A DNA stretch of 64,000 nt from Pseudomonadota bacterium (GCA_023442085.1 JAEZMT010000340.1:1-64000), one strand, 5' to 3'. Numbered from the stretch's first letter, positions 39,807 through 48,658 are shown. Numbers and translations are program-made. Notes: generated from the sequence alone by a model not told the origin.

Positions 39807-40304
39807 ATGGACAAGCTCGCCCGCCCGCACCGGGAGGCGGACTATCTGGCGCTCAAGGGCGCCACGCGGCGGCTGGTCGAGGCTTGCGGCGGGGTGGAGA
39901 GCGCGGCGGCGGCGACCCGTACCGGCTTTCAGGCCCTCTCGAAGTATGGCCGGCCGCAGGAACCCTTCTTCGCGCCCATCGACGTGGTGGCGGACCTTGA
40001 GGCCGACGCGGACGTGCCGCTGGTGACACGCGCGCTCGCCGCGCTGTGCGGCCATGTGCTGGTGCCCCTGCCCCGCCCGGAGCCGGGCGCGGGCCGCTGG
40101 TATCGGCACATTTCCGAGGTGGCGCAGGACGCCGGCGCCGTGGTGGCGCGCCTCGGCGAGGCCTTGGCGGATGACGGGGAAGTCTCCCGCACCGAGGCGC
40201 GGGCACTGGCCCTGCGCGAGCATGTGCGCCACGCCATCAAGGAACTGGCGGCGCTGGACCTTGCCCTTGAGCGGTTGGAGAAGGGGGACGGCAATGCGGC
40301 GTGA
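39807..40304 (+). CDS. Phage regulatory CII family protein
   Basis: A 165-residue protein. The N-terminal half ADYLALKGATRRLVEACGG, then ESAAAATRTGFQALSKYG, is the HTH arrangement of the CII-like family of non-lambda phages; FAPIDVVADLEADADVPLVT follows as in the family. The C-terminal half is a long helical region (ISEVAQDAGAVVARLGEAL). It probably governs the lysis/lysogeny choice or activates early replication genes. GGGAGG lies eight bases before the ATG at 39807. Confidence 0.8.
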   Translation: MDKLARPHREADYLALKGATRRLVEACGGVESAAAATRTGFQALSKYGRPQEPFFAPIDVVADLEADADVPLVTRALAALCGHVLVPLPRPEPGAGRWYRHISEVAQDAGAVVARLGEALADDGEVSRTEARALALREHVRHAIKELAALDLALERLEKGDGNAA

Positions 40305-40488
40305 GCCCTGCTATGCCCGGCGCGCCGTGGCGCCCATCGAGCGTGTCGTCTGGCGCATCCGCACCCTGCATCCCTTCCGCCCGCTGGTGCTGGTGGACGG
40401 CCAGCGCCCGCCCCTGACGCTCGACCGCGTGGAAGACGTGACGCTGGCCCGCGTGCGCTTTCTTGAGCGTGAGCGGGTGGCGGCGTGA
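40294..40488 (+). CDS. Small basic hypothetical protein
   Basis: A 64-residue Arg-rich protein (MRREPCYARRAVAPIERVVW, RIRTLHPFRPLVLVDGQRPP). AAGGGGGA precedes the ATG at 40294, which overlaps the CII-like gene by 11 bp; its stop overlaps the next GTG by 4 bp. The tight packing supports it. Function unknown; nucleic-acid binding is suggested only by charge. Confidence 0.65.
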   Translation: MRREPCYARRAVAPIERVVWRIRTLHPFRPLVLVDGQRPPLTLDRVEDVTLARVRFLERERVAA

Positions 40489-41063
40489 GCGCGGACGGCT
40501 GGCCGTTCGGCGCGCTTTCCATGTTCGGCTATGACGTGATCGTGGCCGATCCGCCGTGGGACTTCGCGCTCTATTCCGAGGCGGGCGAGGCGAAGTCCGC
40601 CAAGGCGCACTATGCCACCATGCCGCTCGATGCCATCGCCGCGCTGCGCGTGGGCGACCTCGCACGGGGCGACTGCCTGCTGCTGCTGTGGTGCTGCGAA
40701 TGGGTGCCGCCGGCGGGGCGGCAGGCCGTGCTCGACGCTTGGGGCTTCACCTACAAGACGAGCCTCGTGTGGCGGAAGACGACCGCCAGCGGGAAGGTGC
40801 GCATGGGACCGGGCTACCGGGCGCGCACCATGCACGAACCCATCCTGCTCGCCACCATGGGCAACCCGCGCCACCGCCCCTTTCCCTCGGTGATCGACGG
40901 GCTGGCGCGCGAGCATTCGCGCAAGCCCGAAGAGTTCTACGCCGCCGTCGATGCCTGCTGCCCCAACACCCGCCGCGCGGACCTCTTCGCGCGTCAGGTG
41001 CGGCCGGGCTGGGAAGGGTTCGGCAATGAGCTGGGGAAGTTCGAGGCGGGGGTGGTGGCGTGA
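40485..41063 (+). CDS. MT-A70 family N6-adenine methyltransferase
   Basis: A 192-residue enzyme. The catalytic motif DVIVADPPWDF (DPPW) sits near the N-terminus; the S-adenosylmethionine-binding part follows circularly permuted as in the MT-A70 family (LLLLWCCEWVPPAG, YKTSLVWRKTT, RTMHEPILLATMG). It should methylate adenine in phage DNA, protecting against host restriction or regulating transcription. GTG at 40485 overlaps the previous stop. The following C5 methyltransferase gene starts within its last codons. Confidence 0.92.
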   Translation: MSADGWPFGALSMFGYDVIVADPPWDFALYSEAGEAKSAKAHYATMPLDAIAALRVGDLARGDCLLLLWCCEWVPPAGRQAVLDAWGFTYKTSLVWRKTTASGKVRMGPGYRARTMHEPILLATMGNPRHRPFPSVIDGLAREHSRKPEEFYAAVDACCPNTRRADLFARQVRPGWEGFGNELGKFEAGVVA

Positions 41064-41833
41064 ATGCCCGTGCCTATTACAACGAGATCGAGCCCTTCGC
41101 CGCCCATTGGCTCCGAAACCTCATCGCGGCCGGGCACATCGCCCCCGGCGATGTTGACGAGCGCTCAATTGTCGATGTTCGACCTTCTGACCTTGCCGGC
41201 TACACCCAGTGCCATTTCTTTGCCGGCATCGGCGGATGGTCGCTTGCCTTGCGTCTCGCCGGCTGGCCCGATGACCGCCTCGTCTGGACCGGCTCCTGTC
41301 CCTGCCAGCCCCATTCTGCCGCCGCCAATGAGCGGAAGCGTGGGTTTGATGACCCCCGCGATCTCTGGCCCGTCTGGTTCCGTCTCATCCAGTCCGTCCG
41401 CCCTGACGCAGTCTTTGGCGAGCAGGTTGACGACAGCACTGCCTGGATCGACCGAACGGCTGCTGACTTGGAGCAGGAGGACTTTGCCTTCGGGGCGGTC
41501 GATCTTCCGGCTTGTTCCGTCGATGCGCCCCACGAGCGAATGCGCACTTTCTTTGTGGCCGACGCCCACGGTGCAGGATGCCGAAAACAAGGCCGGGCCG
41601 TCGCAATGGGTCCGGAACACATGGGCTTTGAACGTCCAGGTGGTGGCTCATTCTTTGGGAGTGACTTCACGACCGGAGAGCTTGGACGACATCGGCGGGT
41701 TGGCGCCGGGGTTCGCCTGCTGGCTCATGGGGTACCCGGCCGAGTGGGACGCCTGCGCGCCTACGGAAACGCGATCGTCCCGCAAGTCGCGGCGGAGTTC
41801 ATCCGCGCCTACCTTGAAGTGAGAGCGGCATGA
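41060..41833 (+). CDS. Phage DNA (cytosine-5) methyltransferase (short form)
   Basis: A 257-residue m5C methyltransferase. Motif I CHFFAGIGGWSLALRLAGW, motif IV WTGSCPCQPHSAAAN (nucleophile Cys), a motif VI variant DAVFGEQVDD in place of ENV, motif VIII HERMRTFFVADA and motif X LRAYGNAIVPQVAAEFI. The target-recognition region between VIII and X is very short, so specificity may be low or degenerate. The gene begins with GTG overlapping the MT-A70 stop. A second long frame (41064-41822) covers the same DNA. Confidence 0.85.
   Translation: MNARAYYNEIEPFAAHWLRNLIAAGHIAPGDVDERSIVDVRPSDLAGYTQCHFFAGIGGWSLALRLAGWPDDRLVWTGSCPCQPHSAAANERKRGFDDPRDLWPVWFRLIQSVRPDAVFGEQVDDSTAWIDRTAADLEQEDFAFGAVDLPACSVDAPHERMRTFFVADAHGAGCRKQGRAVAMGPEHMGFERPGGGSFFGSDFTTGELGRHRRVGAGVRLLAHGVPGRVGRLRAYGNAIVPQVAAEFIRAYLEVRAA
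41064..41822 (+). CDS. Alternative +1 reading frame over the methyltransferase gene
   Basis: A 252-codon frame fully overlapping the C5 methyltransferase, offset by +1. Most is Ser/Pro/Ala-rich (SSSPSALTQSLASRLTTALP), but its last third has segments I associate with proteins annotated as phage DNA methyltransferases: LWPTPTVQDAENKAG, VRNTWALNVQVVAHS and CWLMGYPAEWDACA. Either the locus codes twice, or these pieces belong to a longer ancestral protein now split between frames. No independent ribosome-binding site is clear. Confidence 0.3.
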   Translation: MPVPITTRSSPSPPIGSETSSRPGTSPPAMLTSAQLSMFDLLTLPATPSAISLPASADGRLPCVSPAGPMTASSGPAPVPASPILPPPMSGSVGLMTPAISGPSGSVSSSPSALTQSLASRLTTALPGSTERLLTWSRRTLPSGRSIFRLVPSMRPTSECALSLWPTPTVQDAENKAGPSQWVRNTWALNVQVVAHSLGVTSRPESLDDIGGLAPGFACWLMGYPAEWDACAPTETRSSRKSRRSSSAPTLK

Positions 41834-44664
41834 CCACCCTAGATGCCGCCGTCGCCTATGGCCGTCTCGGCTACCGCGTCTTCCCTTGCGATCCGCACCC
41901 GGAAAAGCCCCGCTCCAAGCGCCCGCTGGTGGTGGCGGACAAGGATGCGGACGGCAAGCCCATCGAGGGCACCGGCTGGCCCGCGAAGGCCACCACCAAT
42001 GAGGCGCAGATCCGCGACTGGTGGCGGCGCTGGCCCAATGCGCTGATCGGCATGGCGCCGGGCTGGGCGGGGGGCTATGTGGTGGACCTCGACCCGAAAG
42101 GCGAGAGTGTCGAGGCCGTGGAAGCGCGCCTTGCCGAGGCCATCGGCGGGCCGCTGCCGGCCGGGCCGCGCACCATCACGCAATCGGGCGGGCGGCATGT
42201 GTGGTTCCGCCGGCCGGAAGGCGCGCACTGGCCCAATGACCCGCCGGGGCTGAAGAACATCGATATCCGCTGCGATGCCGGCTACGTCATCCTGCCCCCC
42301 AGCATCATGGGCAACGGCAATGCCTATCGCTGGGAGGGCGAGCCCTTCGACCCCGCGACGGCGCCGGAGGTGCCCCCGGCCCTTCTGGCGCTGATCGCCA
42401 ACCGGAAGGCGGGCAAGCGCGAGGCCGGAAAGCACGAAGGTGGCCCGGCCGACATGCCGGAGCCGCAGGAGAGCGGGCCGGCGCGGGCGCTGTCCTCCGA
42501 CCGTCCCGGGGAGGTGGCGAAGCGCAACTATGCCCGCAAGGCGCTGGACCGCATCGCCGCCGATCTGGCTCGGGCGGCGGAAGGCACGCGCGGCACCGAG
42601 CTTTATGCGGCGGCCTGCGCGCTCGGCCGCTTCATCGCCGCCGGCGCCATTTCCGAGCGCGAGGCGCTGGCCGCGCTGGAGGACGGCGCGGAAGCCTGCG
42701 GGCTGGTGCAGGCGGACGGGCGCCCCCGCGTGCTGCGCGAGATCCGGCGCGGGCTCGGTGTCGGCCGGGCCGATGCGGCGGATGTGGTGGCGCGCCTGGA
42801 CGATATCGCCCGCGAGGCGGAGAGCCGGCGGCGGCCCTCGGGTGGCGGCGACTATCCGCCCGAAGCGCCCTTGCCCGATGGCGCCATCCCGGAACCCTCC
42901 CGGCGAGGCACAGCTGGGCCGGCGCACGCCTCGGGTGGTGATGAGGCGGACGGGAGCGAGCCCGATTCGAGTGAGCCGGCGGGGGATGGCGAGGGCGGTG
43001 ATGACGGCCCTTCGGATGGTGCCGCGCCGGGCACGGACATGGACGTGGTGGCCGCCTGCGCCCGCCTCGACCACTCCGACACGGACAATGCCAAGCGCTT
43101 CGTGGCGCACTTCGGCCGCGATCTGACCGTGCTGGAGACCGAGGGCATCATCAACACGGACTATTTCACCTGGGCAGGCACCCATTGGGACATGGCGGGC
43201 GGCAACGATGCTGCCGTGCGCCTCGCCAAGCAGGTGGGCGGGCTGATCGGCCTGGAGGCGGACTTCCTGGCCGCCACGCCCCACGAGCTGCGCGCCATGG
43301 AGGACGCCGACCAAGCCGAACAGGATCTCGCCCGGCTGGAGAAATCCGCCGACAGCTGGACCGAGGGCGACAAGGCCCACGCCAAGCGCCTGCAGCGGGT
43401 GATCGACGCCGGCGCCGAGGCGTGGGCCGCCCTCGACAAGCGCAAGGTGGCGCGGCGCAAGTTCGGCGTCTCTTCGAAGAACAAGCCGCGCATCAACGCG
43501 CTGAAGGATCTGGCGGCCTGCGACCAGACGCGCAAGCCCGAGGGCTTCAACGCGGACCCGCGCGCCTTCGCCTGCCTGACGCACACCATCCGGTTCGGCC
43601 GCAAGGCCGATCCGGAATGCCCGGACCCTGACGCGGTGCGCCTCGTGCCCTTCGTTGAGGCGGTGAAGGGGCACAGGCGCGAGGACTTCATCACCAAGGT
43701 GCTGCCTGTCGCCTATGACAAGGATGCCAAGGCGCCCCGCTTCGAGGCCTTCATGGCGCGCTTCCAGCCCGATGAGGCCACGCGCAAATGCGTGCAGACG
43801 GGGGCCGGGCTGGGGCTGCTCGGCCTGCCGGTGCAGAAGGTGTTCTTCCACTACGGCAACGGCGCCAACGGCAAGAGCGTGTTCCTGGAGACGCTGGTGC
43901 GCGTGTTCGGCGCCCTCGCCTCCTCCCTGCCCACCGAGGCCATCATCGGCACCAACGACAAGCAGGGCGGCGCGGCATCGCCGGAGCTGGCGCGGCTTTA
44001 TGGCGTGCGCTTCGTGCGTATCCTCGAATTGCCGGCGAACGCGCCGCTGAAGGAAGAGATCATCAAGAAGCTAACGGGCGGAGAGGCCATCCCGGTGCGC
44101 AACCTGTTCAAGGGCTTCTTTGAGTTCCAGCCGGTGTTCATCGCTCATATGTCGGGCAACGGCTATCCCCGCATCGACGGCACGGACAACGGCATCTGGC
44201 GGCGCATCGCGGTGATCCACTGGCCGGTGACGTTGACCGAGGAGGAGCAGCGCGACTTCGAGGAGGTGGTGGGCGAGCTGGTGGCCGAAGGCCCGGGCAT
44301 CCTCAACTGGCTCATCGAGGGCGCCCTCACCTATCTGCGCGAGGGGCTGGTGATCCCGGCCTCCGTCCGCGCGGCGACGCAGGAATATCGCGACGAGATG
44401 GACGTGGTGGGGCTGTTCCACCAGGACTGTGTCGAGCGCGCGGACGGCGAGCATGTGACCGCGCGGGCGATGTATGTCGCCTATTCGACGTGGTCGGTGG
44501 AGAACGGCCGAAAGCCGGTCAGCGAGACCAAGTTCGGCCGGGACATGAAGCGCAAGCAGGCCTACGGGCGCATCAGCAACGGCATGCAAGTCTATCGCGA
44601 CTGCCGCCTACACAACGTCCCTCAACGCTCTGACGTGCCCCGCAGCCCCTACGACGAGGACTAG
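41830..44664 (+). CDS. Bifunctional primase-polymerase/D5-type helicase
   Basis: A 944-residue replication protein. The N-terminal third is a prim-pol domain (AYGRLGYRVFPCDPHPEKP, VVDLDPKG, TQSGGRHVWFRRPEG, LKNIDIRCDAGYVILPPS). A Pro/Asp-rich linker follows at about 330-410. The C-terminal part is the P4/D5 superfamily-3 helicase: DNTKR-like YDKDAKAPRFEAFMARFQPD, Walker A HYGNGANGKSVFLETLV near residue 680, and ELPANAPLKEEIIKKLTGGE. It should prime and unwind at the phage origin, which is probably the repeat-rich region directly downstream. Confidence 0.93.
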   Translation: MTTLDAAVAYGRLGYRVFPCDPHPEKPRSKRPLVVADKDADGKPIEGTGWPAKATTNEAQIRDWWRRWPNALIGMAPGWAGGYVVDLDPKGESVEAVEARLAEAIGGPLPAGPRTITQSGGRHVWFRRPEGAHWPNDPPGLKNIDIRCDAGYVILPPSIMGNGNAYRWEGEPFDPATAPEVPPALLALIANRKAGKREAGKHEGGPADMPEPQESGPARALSSDRPGEVAKRNYARKALDRIAADLARAAEGTRGTELYAAACALGRFIAAGAISEREALAALEDGAEACGLVQADGRPRVLREIRRGLGVGRADAADVVARLDDIAREAESRRRPSGGGDYPPEAPLPDGAIPEPSRRGTAGPAHASGGDEADGSEPDSSEPAGDGEGGDDGPSDGAAPGTDMDVVAACARLDHSDTDNAKRFVAHFGRDLTVLETEGIINTDYFTWAGTHWDMAGGNDAAVRLAKQVGGLIGLEADFLAATPHELRAMEDADQAEQDLARLEKSADSWTEGDKAHAKRLQRVIDAGAEAWAALDKRKVARRKFGVSSKNKPRINALKDLAACDQTRKPEGFNADPRAFACLTHTIRFGRKADPECPDPDAVRLVPFVEAVKGHRREDFITKVLPVAYDKDAKAPRFEAFMARFQPDEATRKCVQTGAGLGLLGLPVQKVFFHYGNGANGKSVFLETLVRVFGALASSLPTEAIIGTNDKQGGAASPELARLYGVRFVRILELPANAPLKEEIIKKLTGGEAIPVRNLFKGFFEFQPVFIAHMSGNGYPRIDGTDNGIWRRIAVIHWPVTLTEEEQRDFEEVVGELVAEGPGILNWLIEGALTYLREGLVIPASVRAATQEYRDEMDVVGLFHQDCVERADGEHVTARAMYVAYSTWSVENGRKPVSETKFGRDMKRKQAYGRISNGMQVYRDCRLHNVPQRSDVPRSPYDED

Positions 44665-44987
44665 GGGCATCATGACCCGTCGAGAATGACGGGTCATGAT
44701 GGGTTGATGATGGGTCAGTGCAGAACCCATCATGCAATAATCACACGCCGTTTCAGGGGCTTATCGTGGCCATGATGGGTCATGATGGGTTTGCGCCCGC
44801 GTATACAATACGGAGGGGGTTAAGGGGCGCCAAAGCGAATGCACAAAAAAACATACATATGCGTGTACAAAACCCATCATGACCCATCATTCTGCGTTTA
44901 ATATATTGATTTATAACGAAATTATCCCATGATGAGTTGATCTATAACCCATCATGAAGTCATCATAACTCATCATTGGAGGGTTGG
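44665..44987. other. Candidate replication origin: CATGATGGGT iterons and AT-rich segment
   Basis: No gene. Six exact copies of the 10-mer CATGATGGGT lie here in both orientations: 44695-44704, 44771-44780 and 44781-44790 (tandem), and reversed at 44725-44734, 44872-44881 and 44947-44956. Near-copies are at 44706, 44882, 44927 and 44968. A 14-bp inverted repeat (44668-44681/44688-44701) starts 4 bp after the primase-helicase stop. An AT-rich stretch lies at about 44893-44925. Iterons, a hairpin and an AT-rich element beside an initiator/helicase gene are the parts of an origin. A dense operator region is the alternative. Confidence 0.65.
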
Positions 44988-45599
44988 ATGGACCGGGTAG
45001 ACATCGAAGCCCTGGTGGATTGGGCCTATCGGGTGCAGTGCGTGGACCGGGTGGTGGGGGCGGTGAACCGGCGCGGCCCGTCCGGCATGCGTTCGGGGAC
45101 CAATGTGATGGTGACCGTCGCCGTGCTGGGCACGAAGATTGACCGCTCCCCCGCCTTCCTCGCCGACATGGGGGCGACGGCGCAGGACGATGCGTTTGTG
45201 ATCCACGATGCCGTCATGCGCCTGCCGTCCGAGGCGTTCGGGCTCGTGGTCGCCCACGCCAAGGGAGGCAGTCGGCCGCCGTGGCACGGGTTCGATGCGG
45301 AGAAGCTGGTGGCGGATACCGACAAGCGAGGCCGGGTGCGCGTCATGCTGGGCACGGATCGGCGTCCCGTCGCCTGCTGCCTGCGCCACCGGGTTGACCC
45401 CGCCTTGGTGGAGTTCAGCCGGGCGCAGTACATCGTCTGGTGGGAGGCCTTGTCCGCCCTCGCCGAAGAGCTTCGGGGCCAGCTGGTGGACAGCGATCCC
45501 CTGCCCCCCTCCGCTGCGCGCGAGCCCTGGCTGCTGCCGCCTCTCGTCTATGTCGAGGAGCGTTTCGGAATGCCGCTTGACACTGCGACGAAAATTTGA
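44988..45599 (+). CDS. Hypothetical phage protein upstream of terminase
   Basis: A 203-residue protein. Notable features are ALVDWAYRVQCVDRVVG at the N-terminus, AFGLVVAHAKGGSRPPWHG, PVACCLRHRVDPALVEFSR and WEALSALAEELRG. The basic middle and aromatic clusters suggest nucleic-acid binding, possibly a late-transcription regulator, but no family is recognised. GGAGGG precedes the ATG at 44988, inside the last iteron-like repeats. It is followed by a terminator, separating it from the packaging genes. Confidence 0.7.
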   Translation: MDRVDIEALVDWAYRVQCVDRVVGAVNRRGPSGMRSGTNVMVTVAVLGTKIDRSPAFLADMGATAQDDAFVIHDAVMRLPSEAFGLVVAHAKGGSRPPWHGFDAEKLVADTDKRGRVRVMLGTDRRPVACCLRHRVDPALVEFSRAQYIVWWEALSALAEELRGQLVDSDPLPPSAAREPWLLPPLVYVEERFGMPLDTATKI

Positions 45600-45631
45600 C
45601 TACCTTCATCCACACATAAACAGCTTTACCG

Positions 45632-45663
45632 AGCCCCGCCGGCCCCGCCGCGCGGGGCTTTTG
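45632..45663 (+). terminator. Rho-independent terminator
   Basis: AGCCCCGC (45632-45639) pairs with GCGGGGCT (45652-45659), followed by TTTT, 33 bp after the preceding stop codon. It separates replication from packaging genes. Confidence 0.8.
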
Positions 45664-45834
45664 CTTGGCGCTTACTGTACTGAATAAGCGCAAAACCCTG
45701 TCCCCACGGGCCTTTCCACCCCCCTTTCCGGGTCCTTCCCCCACCCAAACGTATACGGGCGGACAGGGCGCGGGGGGGCTCCAGCGGGGTGGTGATTTGG
45801 GAAGGCTGAAGTTCACGCCGGAGGGTGAAGTTTC

Positions 45835-46479
45835 GTGAAAACGATCATCACCAAGGGTGAATTTGCGAAGCTGAAGGGGCGGGCGCCCTCGGCCATCTCC
45901 AACTGGATCGCGGACGGACGCATCACGCCGGCGGCGCTGGTGGGGTCCGGCGTGCGGGCGCGGATCTGGGTCGAGCAGGCGGAGCGCGATCTCGCGCGCA
46001 ACCTCGACCCGTCGCAACAGATCGCGCAGGACCGGCCGGTGTCGATGACGGCGCCGTCCGGTGGAGCGGGTGCAGCGGCGCCGGACGCCTCCCCGGCGCC
46101 GCTGCCAGCCCCGGCCGAAGACGAGGATCTGCGGCGGCGGCGGCGGGCGGACGCGGAGAGCGCCGAGCACCAGGCCGAGCTGCTGCGCATGAAGCGCGAG
46201 CGCGAGGCCGGGCGCTGGGTGGAGGCGGCGGACGCGCAGAAGCGCTTCAGCGCCGAGCTGGTCAAGTTCGTGACCGAGGTGGAGACGTGGGCGGCGCAGA
46301 AGCTGGCCCGCGCGCTGGCGGAAAAGCACGGGCTCGACTGGCGCACCGTGTCGGCGGATGTGCGGGCGTCATGGCGGGAGTTCCGGGGGGAGAAGGCGGA
46401 CGCGGCAGGGACCGCGCGCGGAAGCCGCGACGGGCGCGGCGACGATGACGGAGACGGGGCGCCAGCCGCGCTCCTGTGA
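45835..46479 (+). CDS. Terminase small subunit (Nu1-like)
   Basis: A 214-residue protein. N-terminal winged HTH: TKGEFAKLKGRAPSAISNWI, ADGRITPAAL, RARIWVEQAERDLA, as in lambda Nu1-type subunits that recognise the packaging site. A Pro/Ala-rich linker and a long charged helix (RRRRADAESAEHQAELLRMK) follow. The C-terminal half (LVKFVTEVETWAAQKLARAL) should contact the large subunit. The start is GTG at 45835 behind GAGGG. The large-subunit gene begins 9 bp downstream. Confidence 0.85.
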   Translation: MKTIITKGEFAKLKGRAPSAISNWIADGRITPAALVGSGVRARIWVEQAERDLARNLDPSQQIAQDRPVSMTAPSGGAGAAAPDASPAPLPAPAEDEDLRRRRRADAESAEHQAELLRMKREREAGRWVEAADAQKRFSAELVKFVTEVETWAAQKLARALAEKHGLDWRTVSADVRASWREFRGEKADAAGTARGSRDGRGDDDGDGAPAALL

Positions 46480-46488
46480 GGGCTGGGC

Positions 46489-48444
46489 ATGTCGTTCCTG
46501 GTGGACCCCGACGACCTCGTCGCCTCGGTGTTCGCCACGGTTCTGCGTCCGCCGCCGCCGCCGGACCTCAATGCCTGGGCGGAAGAGAACATCGCCTTCG
46601 GCCGGGAGAGCCCTTTCCCCGGCCGCTACAGCCGCAAGACGCTGCCGCTGGCGGAGCGCATCCTCGAAGTGCTCGGGCCGGACCATCCGGCCCGCGTGGT
46701 GACGCTGATGGGCTCGGCGCAGGTGGTGAAGACGACCATCGGCCAGATCTTCGTCGCGGGCTGCATGGATCTCGATCCGTGCGACATGCTGTATGTCCAC
46801 CCCTCGCACGACAACGCGCTTCGGTGGGCGCGCGGCAAGTGGCGCCAGATGCGCAACCAGTCGGATGCGCTCAAGCGGGTGTTCGGCGGGGAGAAGTCCC
46901 GCGACGGCACGGACAACATGCTCTACCAGGAGCGCCGCGACGGGCGGGGCTCCCTGCTCATCACGGGCGCCAACAGCCCGGCATCGCTGTCGATGATCAC
47001 CGTGTCGCGGCAGGTGCAGGACGATCTGGCGAAGTGGGAGCCGAACGCCGGCGGCGATCCGGAGTGGCAGGCCGATTCGCGCTCGGCGAGCTTCGACCAG
47101 GCGAAGATCCTGAAGCTCTCGACGCCGCTGTTCGCGAAGACGTGCCGCATCACGCGGGCCTATCGCGCCGGGACGCAGGAGCGCTGGCACGTCCCCTGCC
47201 CGCACTGCGGGCACGAGCAGCCGCTGGTGTGGGAGAACTTCCTCCCCTCCATCGAGGCGGAGCGGCCGGAGGCGGCGCACTTCACCTGCGTCGCGTGCGG
47301 GTGCGCCATCGAGCACCGGCACAAGAGCGAGATCGTGGCGCGGGGCCGGTGGGTGGCGGACAACCCCTCGGCCCGCCAGCCTTCGTTCCATGTGTGGCGG
47401 GCCTATTCCCCGGCGCGCGACTGGGCATCGATCGCCGAGGACTGGCTGCGCGCCCACGGCGACCCGCACGCCGAACAGACGTTCTTCAACGATGTGCTGG
47501 GCCTGCCCTACGACCGCGCCGCCGAGGCGCCGCCGTGGGAGGAGATCCGCGACCGGGCGAACGCGGGCGATCTGGAGCGCGGGCGGGTGCCAGTGGGCGG
47601 GCTGCTCATGGTGGCCGGCGTGGACTGTCAAGGCGACCGCGTGGAAGTTCACGTCAAGGCCATGGGCGAGCACCTGCGGCGCTGGACGGTGGATTACCTC
47701 GTGATCCCCCACCACATCGCAACGGTGGAGGCGCAGGCCGAGCTGGACAAGCTGCTGGCGCAGACGTGGCCCGACAGGTTCGGGCGCCGCCGCGCGCTGG
47801 ACATGCTGGCCATCGACGGCAACGCCTACACCCGCGACGTGTTCATGTGGGCCAAGAAGCACCCGTGGACCAAGGTCATCGTGGTGCGCGGCGCCAAGAG
47901 CGATCTCGCCCCGCCGCTGGCGCTGGTGAAGAACGAACGCAAGGCGGACGGCGCCGTCCAGAAGACGCAGAAGCGCTTCTTCAACGTGGGCGTATCGGGC
48001 CTCAAGAGCGGGCTCTACGAGCACCTGAAGAAGCCGGACCCGCTGGCGCGGGGCTATTGCGGCTATCCCAAGGGCCTCGGAGACGAGTTCTTCCGCCAGC
48101 TCACCGCCGAGGTGCGGGTGATCCAGAAAGACCGCTGGGGCGTGCCGCAGGCGTTCTGGCGGGTGGATCACGACCGCAACGAGGTGCTGGACACCGAGAA
48201 CTATGCCGAGGCCGCTGCCATCCGCTGCGGCTGGTATTCGCGGCTCCCCGAGGAATGGGAGCGCCTGCGGCTGGAGCTGGAGCGGCTGGAAGAGCAGCCC
48301 CAGCCTGACCTCTTCGACCCGGCGGCGCCGATGGCCGGCGCCATTCCCGCTCACCCCGCTGCGCCAGCGCCAGACCCGGCGCCGGCGCCGCCGCCCTCCT
48401 TCTTCCGCCCCCGCGAAAGCGGCGGGTGGTTCAATCGGGACTGA
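46489..48444 (+). CDS. Terminase large subunit (GpA family)
   Basis: A 651-residue packaging ATPase-nuclease. N-terminal ATPase: VVTLMGSAQVVKTTIGQIFV is the adapted Walker A, followed by MLYVHPSHDNALRWARGKW. A zinc-finger-like CPHCGHEQ...CVACGC segment is typical of GpA. The nuclease part starts at GGLLMVAGVDCQGDRVEVHV, with LDMLAIDGNAYTRDVF further on. The Pro/Ala-rich C-terminal tail probably binds the portal. It implies a lambda-type cohesive-end packaging strategy. Confidence 0.94.
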   Translation: MSFLVDPDDLVASVFATVLRPPPPPDLNAWAEENIAFGRESPFPGRYSRKTLPLAERILEVLGPDHPARVVTLMGSAQVVKTTIGQIFVAGCMDLDPCDMLYVHPSHDNALRWARGKWRQMRNQSDALKRVFGGEKSRDGTDNMLYQERRDGRGSLLITGANSPASLSMITVSRQVQDDLAKWEPNAGGDPEWQADSRSASFDQAKILKLSTPLFAKTCRITRAYRAGTQERWHVPCPHCGHEQPLVWENFLPSIEAERPEAAHFTCVACGCAIEHRHKSEIVARGRWVADNPSARQPSFHVWRAYSPARDWASIAEDWLRAHGDPHAEQTFFNDVLGLPYDRAAEAPPWEEIRDRANAGDLERGRVPVGGLLMVAGVDCQGDRVEVHVKAMGEHLRRWTVDYLVIPHHIATVEAQAELDKLLAQTWPDRFGRRRALDMLAIDGNAYTRDVFMWAKKHPWTKVIVVRGAKSDLAPPLALVKNERKADGAVQKTQKRFFNVGVSGLKSGLYEHLKKPDPLARGYCGYPKGLGDEFFRQLTAEVRVIQKDRWGVPQAFWRVDHDRNEVLDTENYAEAAAIRCGWYSRLPEEWERLRLELERLEEQPQPDLFDPAAPMAGAIPAHPAAPAPDPAPAPPPSFFRPRESGGWFNRD

Positions 48445-48447
48445 CCG

Positions 48448-48654
48448 ATGGCCTACACGCAGGACGATATCGACCGCCTGAAGCGGGCCATCGCGCTCGG
48501 CGTGCGCCGGGTGAAGTATGCGGACGGCCGCGAGCACGAGTACGATTCCCTCTCCGCCATGAAGGAGCGCCTGCGCGACATGCAGGCGGAGGTGAACCCG
48601 GCCGGCGCGCAGGTGTCCCGCGTGGTCACCATCACGAACGGCCGGGACTGGTGA
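48448..48654 (+). CDS. Head-tail joining protein (gpW-like)
   Basis: A 68-residue protein: TQDDIDRLKRAIALGVRRVK then YADGREHEYDSLSAMKERLR. The two-helix plus hairpin pattern and size are those of gpW, which plugs the portal after packaging. Located, as in lambda, between terminase and portal genes with 3-4 bp gaps on each side. Confidence 0.85.
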   Translation: MAYTQDDIDRLKRAIALGVRRVKYADGREHEYDSLSAMKERLRDMQAEVNPAGAQVSRVVTITNGRDW

Positions 48655-48658
48655 GCCG

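Noticed and set aside
41839..43851. 670-codon minus-strand frame
   Set aside because: Antisense to the primase-helicase, no ribosome-binding site or domain; a GC-driven shadow.
44665..44987. CRISPR array
   Set aside because: The repeats are only about 10 bp, occur in both orientations and have irregular spacing; no cas genes are near. They fit origin iterons better.
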